Source: Ichthyophis bannanicus (Eukaryota > Chordata > Amphibia > Gymnophiona > Ichthyophiidae). From it: DNA of 64,000 nt. Position numbers and translations under genes: made by a program. Under the pieces are notes generated by a model that searched no databases, was not told where the DNA came from, and saw only the letters and a list, made by a program, of their open reading frames with translations. The stretch is from positions 1,227,453,312 to 1,227,517,311 of the forward strand of contig CM066031.1 in NCBI GenBank assembly GCA_033557465.1, read 5' to 3'. Positions 20,885 through 30,866 of the stretch are shown piece by piece (the first letter of the stretch is position 1; every line of letters begins with the position of its first letter).

Positions 20885-21560
20885 ATTATGGGTACTCTTG
20901 TCTCTATCCTATCCTGGTTATCACAGCAGACAGTATGTCCATTGACCTGCATCCTGTCTGTGGCCAGCCATTGGTATGAAAAACTCCATAGTGATGTAGT
21001 ACAATGGTTAATAGGATGACCTCAGTGGCATACGTCATGGTTTCAATCTCACAGTGGGCTCCCTGTATGTTTGGGTCTCCCCTATCCTGTGCAGCACCTC
21101 TTAAGGTTTGTGGGATGACCTGCACTCCTTCTGCAGCCAGCCATTCGTGGGATAAACACATGTTGATGTAGCATAATAGTTAAGTCGATGAATTCAGTGG
21201 CAGACGTCATGGGTCCAATCCCTCAGTGGGCTGTCTTTAGTACAATTGACTGAGGCAACTCCCTTGTAGGCCTGTAAGAGACACACATATGGCATTAAAC
21301 ATGTTTTAATGGGAAAATTGTTTTAATGTGTAAATGAAAACAACACCCTCACCTCATATGCCTACGGTAACGTGGCCTAGAAACTGTCTTAGCTGTGGGC
21401 TTCCCCTATCCCAGTAAGCACAGCAGAATGTATGTGCGTTGACGTGCAGTTGTTGTGTAGCCAGCCCTAGCTATGACAATGGCCATAGAGGCATAGCACA
21501 CTGGTTATTACAATGGCTATGCAGCCAGCTCTCATGGGTTCAAATCCCCAGTGCTACAAC
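20885..21560 (+). repeat. Three imperfect tandem units with tRNA-like heads
   Basis: Each unit contains CCTATCC(C/T)..., GGCCAGCCAT or AGCCAGCC, then a tRNA-like block. The block has a box A-like GTAGYAYAATGGTTA at about 20,996, 21,174 and 21,490 and a box B-like GGTTCAAATCCC at about 21,047, 21,220 and 21,537. Spacing is about 180 and 315 bp. They look like tRNA-derived SINE heads amplified in tandem. None has a full tRNA fold that I would accept. Confidence 0.5.
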
Positions 21561-21959
21561 ATGAGGAAGAGTGTCTGAGGCACCACCCTTTTGCATGGCT
21601 GTAACAGTTAGACACATCTCTGTAGAGTTTGGTAAAGCCAACATACACACTTACCCTCTTCCTGTACACTACAGTGGCGCTGAGCATGGGCCGCAGAAGG
21701 CACGTCACAGGGTGCCGCAAGCTAAGGCACCCTATGATGTGCCCACTGCCCAATGCCGGGGAGCCTCACCGCTATAATGTACACAGCTATTCACCAATTA
21801 AAATAATATATGGGGGCGTGGCAGCGAGATCAGGAGTATGGGGACTGTAAAAGCAGCTCACACCACTCGCGGCGCGTTTCACTGTTCTTCTAAGAATACT
21901 TTGACATGTTACAGGCGTCACAATGCCATGTGTGCTGTGCACCATATTAGCACCAGGTA

Positions 21960-22072
21960 GTGCGAGATAGCGTGTGTACATATGCGACACGGCGCATGCG
22001 CAATGTGCATCATCGAGCCATTGCACATGCGCCGTGTCGCACACGTACACGAGCTATCTCAAGAGAGGAAAA
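21960..22072 (+). promoter_or_regulatory. CpG-rich promoter region with NRF1-like palindrome
   Basis: GCGCATGCGC, an NRF1-type site, is at 21992-22001. It lies inside a larger inverted repeat with GCGACACGGCGCATGCGC on the left and GCATGCGCC-like GCACATGCGCCGTGTCGC on the right. The ATG of the Myb-like gene is 72 bp downstream. A matching site precedes the other two Harbinger genes at 58,107. Confidence 0.55.
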
Positions 22073-22258
22073 ATGGACAGGCGATCCCGGAAGTCGGCAT
22101 TCACACGGTGGGTGCTCAGGATACTCAGCGAGCTGATATGCACAAGGCAGAGGCGTCTGTTCCCTGGCGCATCAAAACGGCAGGACCTTGCACGGGTGAG
22201 GAGGGCATGGGGGTGCCTCACCAGGCGCTTCAACAGATGTGCTGACTACCCACGTGAA
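22073..22258 (+). CDS. Myb/SANT-like protein, exon 1 of 3
   Basis: ATG at 22073 opens a 62-codon exon beginning MDRRSRKSAFTRWVLRILSE, followed by RRLFPGAS and QDLARVRRAWGCLTRRFN. It ends in GAA at 22258 before a consensus donor GTAAGT, phase 0. With exon 2 it forms three helices with spaced Trp residues, like the Myb/SANT-like accessory protein of PIF/Harbinger transposons, which binds element ends and imports the transposase. Exon 2 lies at 52,624, beyond the satellite and a 26 kb provirus. The full model (22073-22258, 52624-52717, 52847-53004) gives 145 residues with no stop or frameshift. Confidence 0.6.
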
Positions 22259-22389
22259 GTAAGTGTATGGGGACAAGTCACACAATGGCAGTTGTGCAAC
22301 ACAATATACAGCAAGCATCACATATCATACATGCAGACCATGGTGGAAATACCAGTCTCTGGGCCAACCTGTTGGCAATGTAGATGCGT

Positions 22390-24102
22390 ATGATGTTGCT
22401 TGCAAGTCTGCCCTATCCCCAGAAGGCCCCCAGACCTGATTACATGGGTCTATTATACATCCTGGTGTTATGTTACCTGCGTGTGTTGCGGTCTCAAATG
22501 TCTGCCCTATCCTCAAGAGGCGTCACACATGGTTACAGAGGTCTAAGATACATCCTGGTGTTAGGTTACCTGCATCTGTTGGGGTTTCACAGTTCTGCCC
22601 TAACTCCAGGAGGCCCTGGACCTGATTACAGAGGTCTATTATAGATCCTGGTGTTAGGATACCTGCATTTGTTGGGGTCTCACAGCTCTGCCCTAACTCC
22701 AGGAGGCCCTGGACCTGATTATAGCGGTCTATTATAGATCCTGGTGTTAGGTTAACTGCATCTGTTTCATTTTCACAGCTCTGCCCTAACCCCAGGAGGC
22801 CCTGGGCCTGATTACAGAGGTCTATTATAGATCCTGGTGTTAGGTTACCTGCAGCTGTTTCATTTTTCACAGCTCTGCCCTAACTCCAGGAGGCCCTGGA
22901 CCTGATTACAGAGGTCCATTATAGATCCTGGTGTTAGGGTACCTGCATCTATTGGGGTTTCACAGCTCTGCCCTAACTCCAGTAGGCCCTGGACCTGATT
23001 ACTGCGGTCTATTATAGATCCTGGTGTTAGGTTACCTGCAGCTGTTGGGGTCTCACAGCTCTGCCCTAACTCCAGGAGGCCCTGGACCTGATTACAGAGG
23101 TCCATTATAGATCCTGGTGTTAGGGTACCTGCATCTTTTGGGGTTTCACAGCTCTGCCCTAACTCCAGGAGGCCCTGGACCTGATTACAGAGGTCTATTA
23201 TAGATCCTGGTGTTAGGTTACCTGCAGCTGTTTCATTTTTCACCACTCTGCCCTAACGTCAGGAGGCCCTGGACCTGATTACAGTAGTCTATTATAGATC
23301 GTGGTGTTAGGTTACCTGCAGCTGTTTCATTTTTCACAGCTCTGCCCTAACTCCAGGAGGTCCTGGACCTGATTACAGAGGTCCATTATAGATCCTGGTG
23401 TTAGGGGACCTGCATCTGTTGGGGTTTCACAGCTCTGCCCTAAATCCAGGAGGCCCTGGACCTGATTACAGAGGTCTATTATAGATCCTGGTGTTAGGTT
23501 AACTGCATCTGTTTCATTTTCACAGCTCTGCCCTAACTCCAGGAGGCCCTGGACCTGATTACAGCGGTCTGTTATAGATCCTGGTGTTAGGTTAACTGCA
23601 TCTGTTTCATTTTCACAGCTCTGCCCTAACCCCAGGAGGCCCTGGACCTGATTACAGAGGTCTATTATAGATCCTGGTGTTAGGTTACCTGCAGCTGTTT
23701 CATTTTTCACAGCTCTGCCCTAACTCCAGGAGGCCCTGGACCTGATTACAGAGGTCCATTATAGATCCTGGTGTTAGGGTACCTGCATCTACTGGGGTTT
23801 CACAGCTCTGCCCTAACTCCAGGAGGCCCTGGACCTGATTATAGAGGTCTATTATAGATCCTGGTGTTAGGTTAACTACATTTGTTTCATTTTCACATCT
23901 CTGCCCTAACCCCAGGAGGCCCTGGACCTGATTACAGAGGTCTACTATAGATCCTGGTGTTAGGTTACCTGCAGCTTTTTCATTTTTCACAGCTCTGCCC
24001 TAACTCCAGGAGGCCTTGGACCTGATTACAGAGGTCCATTATAGATCCTGGTGTTAGGGTACCTGCATCTTTTGGGGTTTCACAGCTCTGTTCTAACTCC
24101 AG
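22390..24102. repeat. 93 bp satellite array, left part
   Basis: About 18 tandem copies of a 93 bp unit, for example CTGATTACAGAGGTCTATTA, TAGATCCTGGTGTTAGG, CTCTGCCCTAACTCCAGGAG. Divergence is a few percent. Variants with TTTCATTTTTCAC carry one extra base. Because 93 is divisible by 3, the minus strand stays open over several units. The array is interrupted at 24102 by the provirus, whose TSD CCAG is part of the unit (CTCCAGGAGG), and resumes at 50530. Confidence 0.92.
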
Positions 24103-24653
24103 TGTAGCAGCTGATAAGCATGCAATAAATAATACCAGGAGTCAGTTCAAAGATCCAAGCCAGTTTATTGTGCACAAGGCTCAGACAGGAAAACATCCAA
24201 AAAGGACTGAGCAATGGAGTACAGAAGCAAATTCCTTATATACAATTTTTTGCAGTTTGATACAGGCAAACTTTCTATTGGTCCCAAAGCCCCCTGCATC
24301 TGTCCAATCGGGGACCCTCTCTGGGCCTAGTACCCTGTTCCCCCTTCTCAGGCTATTTTAACAAAGGCTCAGTTTCTAGACATAGATACATTTTTACTGC
24401 GAGGTCATTCCTAGCTCAGAGAATGTGAAAATGAAGAACACTGGAATATATCTATCATCAGCATGGAAGAATTGAATAAAGGATTCATACAAACTTATCA
24501 AAAGCAGTTTAGAGCGGTTTAAGGCAGATTCTCAGACCTTCACTGACTTTGGTCTTTCTCAGCACTACTATTTCTAAGTGGGGGTGGGGACTCAGGCCTA
24601 GCTTGCAGGCTTCTCATATGTTTACAGGCTATTATAGGCCATAGCCTACCACA
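24103..24653 (-). repeat. 3' LTR of the minus-strand provirus
   Basis: On the minus strand it starts TGTGGTAGGCTATGG and ends CAGCTGCTACA. A TATA-like TATATAAGG (24242-24234) and AATAAA (24169-24164) lie in U3/R order. It differs from the 5' LTR at a handful of positions, so the provirus is not very old. Confidence 0.92.
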
Positions 24654-24668
24654 TTCTCCCCTTTGATT
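24654..24668 (-). promoter_or_regulatory. Polypurine tract of the provirus
   Basis: The minus strand reads AATCAAAGGGGAGAA immediately before the 3' LTR, the usual plus-strand DNA primer position. Confidence 0.85.
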
Positions 24669-24730
24669 ATTCTCACCCGCAAGTGAGAAAGGGTGAGAAT
24701 TAAATCACACATCATACATGCGTAAAAGCA

Positions 24731-25260
24731 TCATTGTGGGGTATAGGGTAATATTGCCACATAGCTAATATGTTTTGTAGCTGCCTTCCATTCTACAGTG
24801 CCATCAACGGCTGCTGTCTTTACTTGACTGTGATGAATCCAGGGTTCGAGTTCTGCAACTCTAACTGCAGTTGGGGTTGATAGGATGACAACATAAGGTC
24901 CCTTCCAATGCGGTGCCAACGGTGTCTTTCTCCACTCTTTGATCCACACCGAGACTCCAGGCTTGAAAGGATGCAGAGGTTCTGTTAGATTGATGGGCAG
25001 CTGATCTTGTACCCACGTATGAAGACTCTGCAAAACAGAACTTAAAGCCAATAGTTCTTATCTAGTAATTTCAGATCCAATCTGTTTCATATCTCCTTTT
25101 ATTCCTTGTACAACAGGCAGGGGTTGCCCATACAGAATCTCAAAAGGGGAAACTCCTAGACTTAGTAGGGACTAAGCATATCCTAAGAAGGGCTATAGGA
25201 AGAACCTGGGGCCACTTCATGTGAGCTTCTTGACAAAGTTTAGATAACTGAGACTTCAGG
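24731..25260 (-). pseudogene. Retroviral integrase C-terminal domain of the provirus
   Basis: Minus-strand blocks LKSQLSKLCQEAHMKWPQVL, SFPFEILYG, LHPFKPGVSVWIKEW, HWKGPYVVILSTPTAVRVAE and WIHHSQVK match the gammaretroviral integrase C-terminus. There is a frameshift near 25,180 and a stop before ELLALSSV. The N-terminal zinc domain and DDE core are absent: homology ends at about 25,260, where inserted DNA begins. Confidence 0.85.
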
Positions 25261-25426
25261 GTTCTGTTTCGGTGGGAAAGCTAGATTTATTTTCTTTCTC
25301 ATCTGCGGCTGCTGTGCAGGCTGTGTGTTTGTGTGTGTCTGGCCAGCCGTGCGTTTGTTGTGAATTAATTAGAGGATGGGGGGGTCCCAAGGTGAGGGGA
25401 CCACTCCAGAATCCGCGTGTATGTAT
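25261..25426. other. Unassigned segment, left flank of the RT-less element
   Basis: This sequence is not integrase and is continuous with 31359-31565 once the insertion at 25427-31354 is removed. It may be the start of a long terminal or leader segment of the plus-strand ERV. I cannot confirm that. Confidence 0.35.
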
Positions 25427-26771
25427 TGTGGTGAGGAAAGCACTGCTGAACATAGAGATACACAAGGAAATGAGTCCTATCACTTTAATTCAGAAAGTAT
25501 CAAGGGTTTCCCTAGTAACCAAGAGTCTCTGACTCAGAACCTAGTCATCCCTAAGCCCCGCCCACAGCAGCACGTCAGGGAGAAGCTTGACCCTAATCAC
25601 ATGTGCTGGGAGCAAGGTGTGGCTCAGGAAGAAGGAAAGTTTAAAAAGCTGACTTTCAGAAACACAGATAGAGACGGAGAAGGAGAAGGAGGAAGTGAAG
25701 CAGCAGGAACAAGGAACGCAAAGAGGGAAGCGAGAGCAAGTGAGAGAGTGCTTGCAGAGAATGAAAGACAGTGTGAAGGAAACACTGGAAGCCGAAGAGA
25801 GAGAGAACTGATGAGAGATTGCCAAGCACAGCTGAGAGAGCAAGGAAAGAGAGGCTGGTGCAAGCAAACGAAGTGGCTGCAAACGGAAGACAGCATGACT
25901 GGCTTGCAGGGCAGAGAGAGATTCTGAATACCTCTGAAACCAGGCAAGTGTGTCCTTCTCAGTTCTTAACCAGTAAAAGTTTGAGAGAATTAGCTTTAGA
26001 GTTAAAAGCTGATTCCAGCAATAAGCCAAACCCCAGGATAAAGAGAGACTGTTTATCTAAGTATCAAGTAGCTCATATAGCAGACGAGCTAGTGCAGAAA
26101 CAAGCCCTGCTTAAGAAATTGAGTGAACTGATTAAGAAAGAGAATAGCAAGCTCTCCCCTCAGATGTCTTTGGATGTGTGTGAGAATGATAGCGTTGAAG
26201 ATATGGAGATAACAGATATGGAAGACAGTTCCTTTGAAATGCAATGTGCTGTATGTCAAGCCTCTGACGTAGAAGAGAGCTGAGCCAGAAAGCCATTGAA
26301 TGTATGCCTGCTTAGGAAGCAGCCTGAATGGTGAAGACGTCACAACCGAAGAAAACAGCTGAGTGCTAAGCTCAACTTATAAGGTTGAAAGCTGATACTA
26401 ATGTTCAAGGGACATTTAAAGAGTTGTTTTGCTGCAAGAGTTTTGTTCCTGTAAAGAAGAGAAACATTTAAGAATTTAATTTTTGGAATACAAGCAAAGT
26501 TGTTCCTATTTCTTTTGAAGCTGTAGCGTGGAATTAAAAATCCTATATTTGATTTTTCCACTTGTGTCCTGTGTATGAAGGAACCCCTGATTACATTAAA
26601 TAAATTTTCTCTGTCTTATGCCTAACCCTCGGATCACAACTCCTTTGCTTTAAGATAGGACTACAATTCCCAGCAGCCCTCCTGGCAGCCATTTTGAGGG
26701 AAACTTATTTTAAAGCCAAAAAGGCGACCTCACCTGGTATCAGTTATCTACCTGGCCAGGCGGGGGCGACA
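25427..26771 (+). repeat. 5' LTR of the RT-less element (1345 bp)
   Basis: It begins TGTGGTGAGGAAAGC and ends GGGGGCGACA. AATAAA is at 26599-26604. It contains the LTR ORF, split here into two frames (to 25927, and 25819-26283) by two extra bases in a GAGAGA run at about 25,800. In this copy flanking DNA supplies an ATG just before the LTR (ATGTAT|TGTGGT). Confidence 0.92.
25819..26283 (+). CDS. LTR-encoded ORF in the 5' LTR, C-terminal part
   Basis: This frame matches the C-terminal 150 residues of the ORF that runs through the 3' LTR. It contains a helical, charged stretch (DELVQKQALLKKLSELIKK) and an acidic tail ending MEDSSFEMQCAVCQ, and stops at 26283. The N-terminal part lies in another frame because of the GA indel. 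It has no membrane segment and no known domain. It lies in U3, upstream of AATAAA. Confidence 0.5.
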   Translation: MPSTAERARKERLVQANEVAANGRQHDWLAGQREILNTSETRQVCPSQFLTSKSLRELALELKADSSNKPNPRIKRDCLSKYQVAHIADELVQKQALLKKLSELIKKENSKLSPQMSLDVCENDSVEDMEITDMEDSSFEMQCAVCQASDVEES

Positions 26772-27161
26772 GAGTGGTGTAGTTGTTTGGATGCGGAGTG
26801 GGCCACGCCACGGAGGAACATAGTTCTTTGGATTGCAGCTGGAGTACGACTGCGCACCAGAAGAACGCGAGCACGACGGATTCCAGAGCTCGACAGGAGG
26901 ACGCCGGAGAAGTGCAAGCGGCTGAGACAGAGAGTCCAGAGTTCCTGCAAAGCCGGAGGGTCCGGAGACCTGCCGAGGTCCTACACTGTTGCTGAGCGAG
27001 ACGCACCACTAGTACCAGGTACACCGTATTTAACTAGAGAAAGTTAAGGATACCGGTACTGGGTGGGGTGATAGCAGCAGATAGAGGGGAACACATACCT
27101 AGTGTTGGGTACCGCACTTGGGTGTTCTGTGTTTTCTCATTCTACAGGAAAGGAGACGACG
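26772..27161 (+). other. Primer site candidate and leader
   Basis: Three bases after the LTR the sequence TGGTGTAGTTGTTTGGATG begins, a candidate primer-binding site. The leader that follows has no start codon giving a conserved protein before the gag start at 27162. Confidence 0.55.
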
Positions 27162-30100
27162 ATGGAGACACAAGATATCCTTGCATGGGCAACGGCGGAG
27201 CTCAAGCGGCAAAGAGACTTGTCATTAGAGCTTCAGGAGCAAGTGGCTCATCAACTGCAGGCCCAGCAGAAACCGCTGGTAGAGCTTATGGAGGCCTGGG
27301 TGAAGGAACATAAGAAGCCACCAGAGCCTGATCCGGTTACCACAGGTTTTTCATTGGGATTAGCCCATACCTTTGGACTCGGGTCCAAAGAGACCCTTAG
27401 TTTTGGACAACTAAGAGATGGGGAAAGTGTAGACGCATTCTTGGATGCGTTTGAAAAGGTGGCACAAATAGCCAGGTGGCCACCCGAACAGTGGGCGGTA
27501 AGGTTAGCTGTCTCACTTACGGGTGAGGCCTTGGCAGCCTACCAGACCGTTCCCGCTGAGTTGGCCAATGACTATTTGGAGGTCAGGAAGGCTATAAAAG
27601 ATAGGCTTGGCCTAACTCCTATAGTCTACAGACGCCAGCTTAGAAATGCAAAATTGCGCGTGGATGAGACACCACGAGCGCTTTATCATAGATTGAAAAT
27701 GCTGGTAGTTAAATGGCTAGAACCAGAACATAAGTCAGTGGAAACACTGATCGATGAGCTCGTTCTGGAGCAGTATTTTGCAGCAGTACCTGAAAGGATG
27801 CAAAATTTCTTGATGTTACAAGGATGTAAGAACACCAGAGAGGCTATAACTATGTCAGAGCGATTCCTAGAAGCTGAAGTGTTAGCTAAGGATAGGTCTG
27901 TCGCCTGTACTAAAATGTCTGTAGCTAGGTTGAATGTTGATAGCAAGAATGTACAGAATGTTTGTGTTCCCACCAATAGAAGGATGCCAGTGAAGCGTGC
28001 ATGTTACCGGTGCGGAAGTGAACAACATTTAATGCGTGAATGCAAGGTGAAAACAGCCCTAGTGTTGAGCGACCCTAGTAAGAAAGGAGAAGGCTTTTTA
28101 CTGGAGGTGACAGTACAAGGTATACCAGTTAAAGCACTGCTTGATTCCGGATCGGATCAATCGATGCTTTCCAAACGATTATGGAGAAGGTTAACAGCCC
28201 CAGGTTTAAGAACACCTCAGACACCCACGGGCAACGTAAACATTCGGTGCGTTCACGGAACGGCGTGTACCTATCCTGTTTACTGTGTCCGCATAAAAGG
28301 ATTAGGCATAGAGAGGGAGGTCCCGGTCGCTATTGTTCCCAGATTACCCCAGGAGGTAGTCCTCGGGAGGGACTGGCCCCAGTTTCAGCGAGGTGTGCAA
28401 CAAGGGTTGGGTGTTAAGAAAGGCTTAGTGTCCACGCGAGCCCAGTCCCAAGCCCAACAGGCCCTAGAGGAAGAGTCCACTGAGGGGGAGGCAGAGGTTC
28501 TGCCCTCTCACGAAGATTTGGTAACCCTTCCTCAGGATAAAGTAAAAAAGTCAAAGGGAGAGAAGCGCCATGAGAGGCAAATGCGCTCTCAAAATAGGGA
28601 TGAGATCCGAGCAGGTATAGATATACCTTGGGTTCCGGAGGAACTAATGGCAAAATTTCCCTCTTTCATCAAAGAACAAGAGGCAGATCCTGCTCTGGTT
28701 CATGCTTTTAAGTTTGCTAGAGAGGGACGGGAGATATTGCCCAGATTTCTAATAGACCAAGGCATTCTGTATCGGGAAAGCCGAGATCCCTTTACAGGGG
28801 ATACTCGGAAGCAATTAGTAGTCCCGAATACCTTTAGGACTTTGGTCCTAAGATTAGCCCATGATCATCCGGTAGGCGCTCACAAAGGCATTCAGGGTAC
28901 TTTAGATCAGGTGTTAGCCCGATTTTATTGGCCCGGAGTCTATAGAGAAGTGACCAAGTTCTGTGAAGCCTGCCCGGCCTGCCAGAAGGTCACTGCAATT
29001 AGGCCCGTGGAGGTTCCCCTGATTCCCGTGCCAGTGGTGCCTGTTCCGATGCACCGGATAGCTATTGACATAGTGGGTCCCCTGATAAAGACGCCACGGG
29101 GATTTCAGTACCTTTTGGTGATGGTGGATCACGCCACCAGGTTCCCCTGGGCGGTCCCCCTCCGTAATATTTCGGCTCGCACGGTGGCAGCCGAGTTAAT
29201 AAAATTATTTTGTGAGGTTGGGTTCCCCAAGGAAGTGTTGTCAGATCGTGGCACCAATTTCATGTCGCGATATTTAGCTCAAGTTTGGGATGCCTTTGGC
29301 ATCAAGCATATTAGAACTGCGGCTTATCACCCACAGACGAATGGGTTGGTTGAGAGGACCAATCAGACCCTAAAGAGCTTGTTAAGGAGGGGGTTGGAAG
29401 GAAAGATGGCTGAATGGGACACGATGCTTCCCTTCGCCCTCTATGCCTGTCGGGAGAGAATTCAGGCATCGCTGGGAACTTCCCCCTACGAGCTCATGTA
29501 TGGTAGGAGCCCCAGGGGCATACTAGACATTCTGAGGGATCAGTGGGTAGAGCCTGGAGTGCAGGAAACAGAAGTACCCCAATTTCTTAGGGATTTGCAA
29601 GGACGCTTAACGCGGGCCTCACAGTTGGCAGACAACAATTTAAAGGAAAGCCAACAACGACAAAAAGCATATTACGACCGTAATACAAAACCACGCCAGC
29701 TAGAGCTGGGAGAAAAGGTCCTAGTGATGGTAGCTGGAACCGCTCCAAAGTTTGAAAGCCAGTGGAAGGGTCCCTTCCGGGTGGTTAAGCAAGTAGGCCC
29801 TGCGACCTATCTAGTACAGACCAGACGAGGGCGCCAGCAGTTGTTTCATATAAACTTGCTCAAGCCCTGGCATGAACGAATGGCACAAGTGCAGGTGGTC
29901 ACCAGTACCCAGGGTAGGCAGGTAGGACAAAACAACAAAGAGTCCTATAGGAGAATTACGTGCTGTGATTTTATAGGAACCCCAGCCCGTAATGTCTTAA
30001 GAAGGGGAATATGTGGTGAGGAAAGCACTGCTGAACATAGAGATACACAGGGAAATGAGTCCTATCACTTTAATTCAGAAAGTATCAAGGGTTTCCCTAG

Positions 30101-30866
30101 TAACCAAGAGTCTCTGACTCAGAACCTAGTCATCCCTAAGCCCCGCCCACAGCAGCACGTCAGGGAGAAGCTTGACCCTAATCACATGTGCTGGGAGCAA
30201 GGTGTGGCTCAGGAAGAAGGAAAGTTTAAAAAGCTGACTTTCAGAAACACAGATAGAGACGGAGAAGGAGAAGGAGGAAGTGAAGCAGCAGGAACAAGGA
30301 ACGCAAAGAGGGAAGCGAGAGCAAGTGAGAGAGTGCTTGCAGAGAATGAAAGACAGTGTGAAGGAAACACTGGAAGCCGAAGAGAGAGAACTGATGAGAG
30401 ATTGCCAAGCACAGCTGAGAGAGCAAGGAAAGAAAGGCTGGTGCAAGCAAACGAAGTGGCTGCAAACGGAAGACAGCATGACTGGCTTGCAGGGCAGAGA
30501 GAGATTCTGAATACCTCTGAAACCAGGCAAGTGTGTCCTTCTCAGTTCTTAACCAGTAAAAGTTTGAGAGAATTAGCTTTAGAGTTAAAAGCTGATTCCA
30601 GCAATAAGCCAAACCCCAGGATAAAGAGAGACTGTTTATCTAAGTATCAAGTAGCTCATATAGCAGACGAGCTAGTGCAGAAACAAGCCCTGCTTAAGAA
30701 ATTGAGTGAACTGATTAAGAAAGAGAATAGCAAGCTCTCCCCTCAGATGTCTTTGGATGTGTGTGAGAATGATAGCGTTGAAGATATGGAGATAACAGAT
30801 ATGGAAGACAGTTCCTTTGAAATGCAATGTGCTGTATGTCAAGCCTCTGACGTAGAAGAGAGCTGA
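27162..30866 (+). CDS. Gag-protease-integrase polyprotein fused to the LTR ORF
   Basis: I choose ATG 27162 (METQDILAWATAEL) because the related gag at 1056 starts in the same way; the frame itself is open from 27102. In order: a SCAN-like capsid region (PRALYHRLKMLVVKWLEPE, LVLEQYFAAVPERMQNFL) at about 27,580-27,890; CCHC knuckle CYRCGSEQHLMREC at about 28,000; protease site LLDSGSDQS at about 28,140; a charged linker; integrase HHCC zinc domain (HPVGAHKG ... CEACPACQK) at 28,865-28,990; DDE core with AIDIVGP, LSDRGTNF and GLVERTNQ; and the C-terminal GPFRVVKQVG. No RT or RNase H motif exists. The frame then crosses the polypurine tract and 284 codons of the 3' LTR to a TGA at 30866. All integrase catalytic residues are present. 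Confidence 0.88.
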   Translation: METQDILAWATAELKRQRDLSLELQEQVAHQLQAQQKPLVELMEAWVKEHKKPPEPDPVTTGFSLGLAHTFGLGSKETLSFGQLRDGESVDAFLDAFEKVAQIARWPPEQWAVRLAVSLTGEALAAYQTVPAELANDYLEVRKAIKDRLGLTPIVYRRQLRNAKLRVDETPRALYHRLKMLVVKWLEPEHKSVETLIDELVLEQYFAAVPERMQNFLMLQGCKNTREAITMSERFLEAEVLAKDRSVACTKMSVARLNVDSKNVQNVCVPTNRRMPVKRACYRCGSEQHLMRECKVKTALVLSDPSKKGEGFLLEVTVQGIPVKALLDSGSDQSMLSKRLWRRLTAPGLRTPQTPTGNVNIRCVHGTACTYPVYCVRIKGLGIEREVPVAIVPRLPQEVVLGRDWPQFQRGVQQGLGVKKGLVSTRAQSQAQQALEEESTEGEAEVLPSHEDLVTLPQDKVKKSKGEKRHERQMRSQNRDEIRAGIDIPWVPEELMAKFPSFIKEQEADPALVHAFKFAREGREILPRFLIDQGILYRESRDPFTGDTRKQLVVPNTFRTLVLRLAHDHPVGAHKGIQGTLDQVLARFYWPGVYREVTKFCEACPACQKVTAIRPVEVPLIPVPVVPVPMHRIAIDIVGPLIKTPRGFQYLLVMVDHATRFPWAVPLRNISARTVAAELIKLFCEVGFPKEVLSDRGTNFMSRYLAQVWDAFGIKHIRTAAYHPQTNGLVERTNQTLKSLLRRGLEGKMAEWDTMLPFALYACRERIQASLGTSPYELMYGRSPRGILDILRDQWVEPGVQETEVPQFLRDLQGRLTRASQLADNNLKESQQRQKAYYDRNTKPRQLELGEKVLVMVAGTAPKFESQWKGPFRVVKQVGPATYLVQTRRGRQQLFHINLLKPWHERMAQVQVVTSTQGRQVGQNNKESYRRITCCDFIGTPARNVLRRGICGEESTAEHRDTQGNESYHFNSESIKGFPSNQESLTQNLVIPKPRPQQHVREKLDPNHMCWEQGVAQEEGKFKKLTFRNTDRDGEGEGGSEAAGTRNAKREARASERVLAENERQCEGNTGSRRERTDERLPSTAERARKERLVQANEVAANGRQHDWLAGQREILNTSETRQVCPSQFLTSKSLRELALELKADSSNKPNPRIKRDCLSKYQVAHIADELVQKQALLKKLSELIKKENSKLSPQMSLDVCENDSVEDMEITDMEDSSFEMQCAVCQASDVEES
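29999..30011 (+). promoter_or_regulatory. Polypurine tract of the RT-less element
   Basis: AAGAAGGGGAATA lies immediately before the 3' LTR and is also read in frame as codons of the fusion ORF. Confidence 0.75.

Noticed and set aside
20992..21555. Functional tRNA genes
   Set aside because: Box A and box B resemble tRNA, but the acceptor and anticodon arms do not fold convincingly. They look like SINE heads.
22523..24000. Repeat proteins of 31 residues in the satellite
   Set aside because: Open frames follow from a period divisible by three. They start and stop wherever one-base variants fall. Kept as a finding, not annotated as genes.
25541..26029. Minus-strand Leu/Ser-rich ORFs opposite the LTR (also 30126-30612)
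   Set aside because: They are antisense shadows of the purine-rich LTR ORF. Hydrophobicity follows from CTT/TCT codons.
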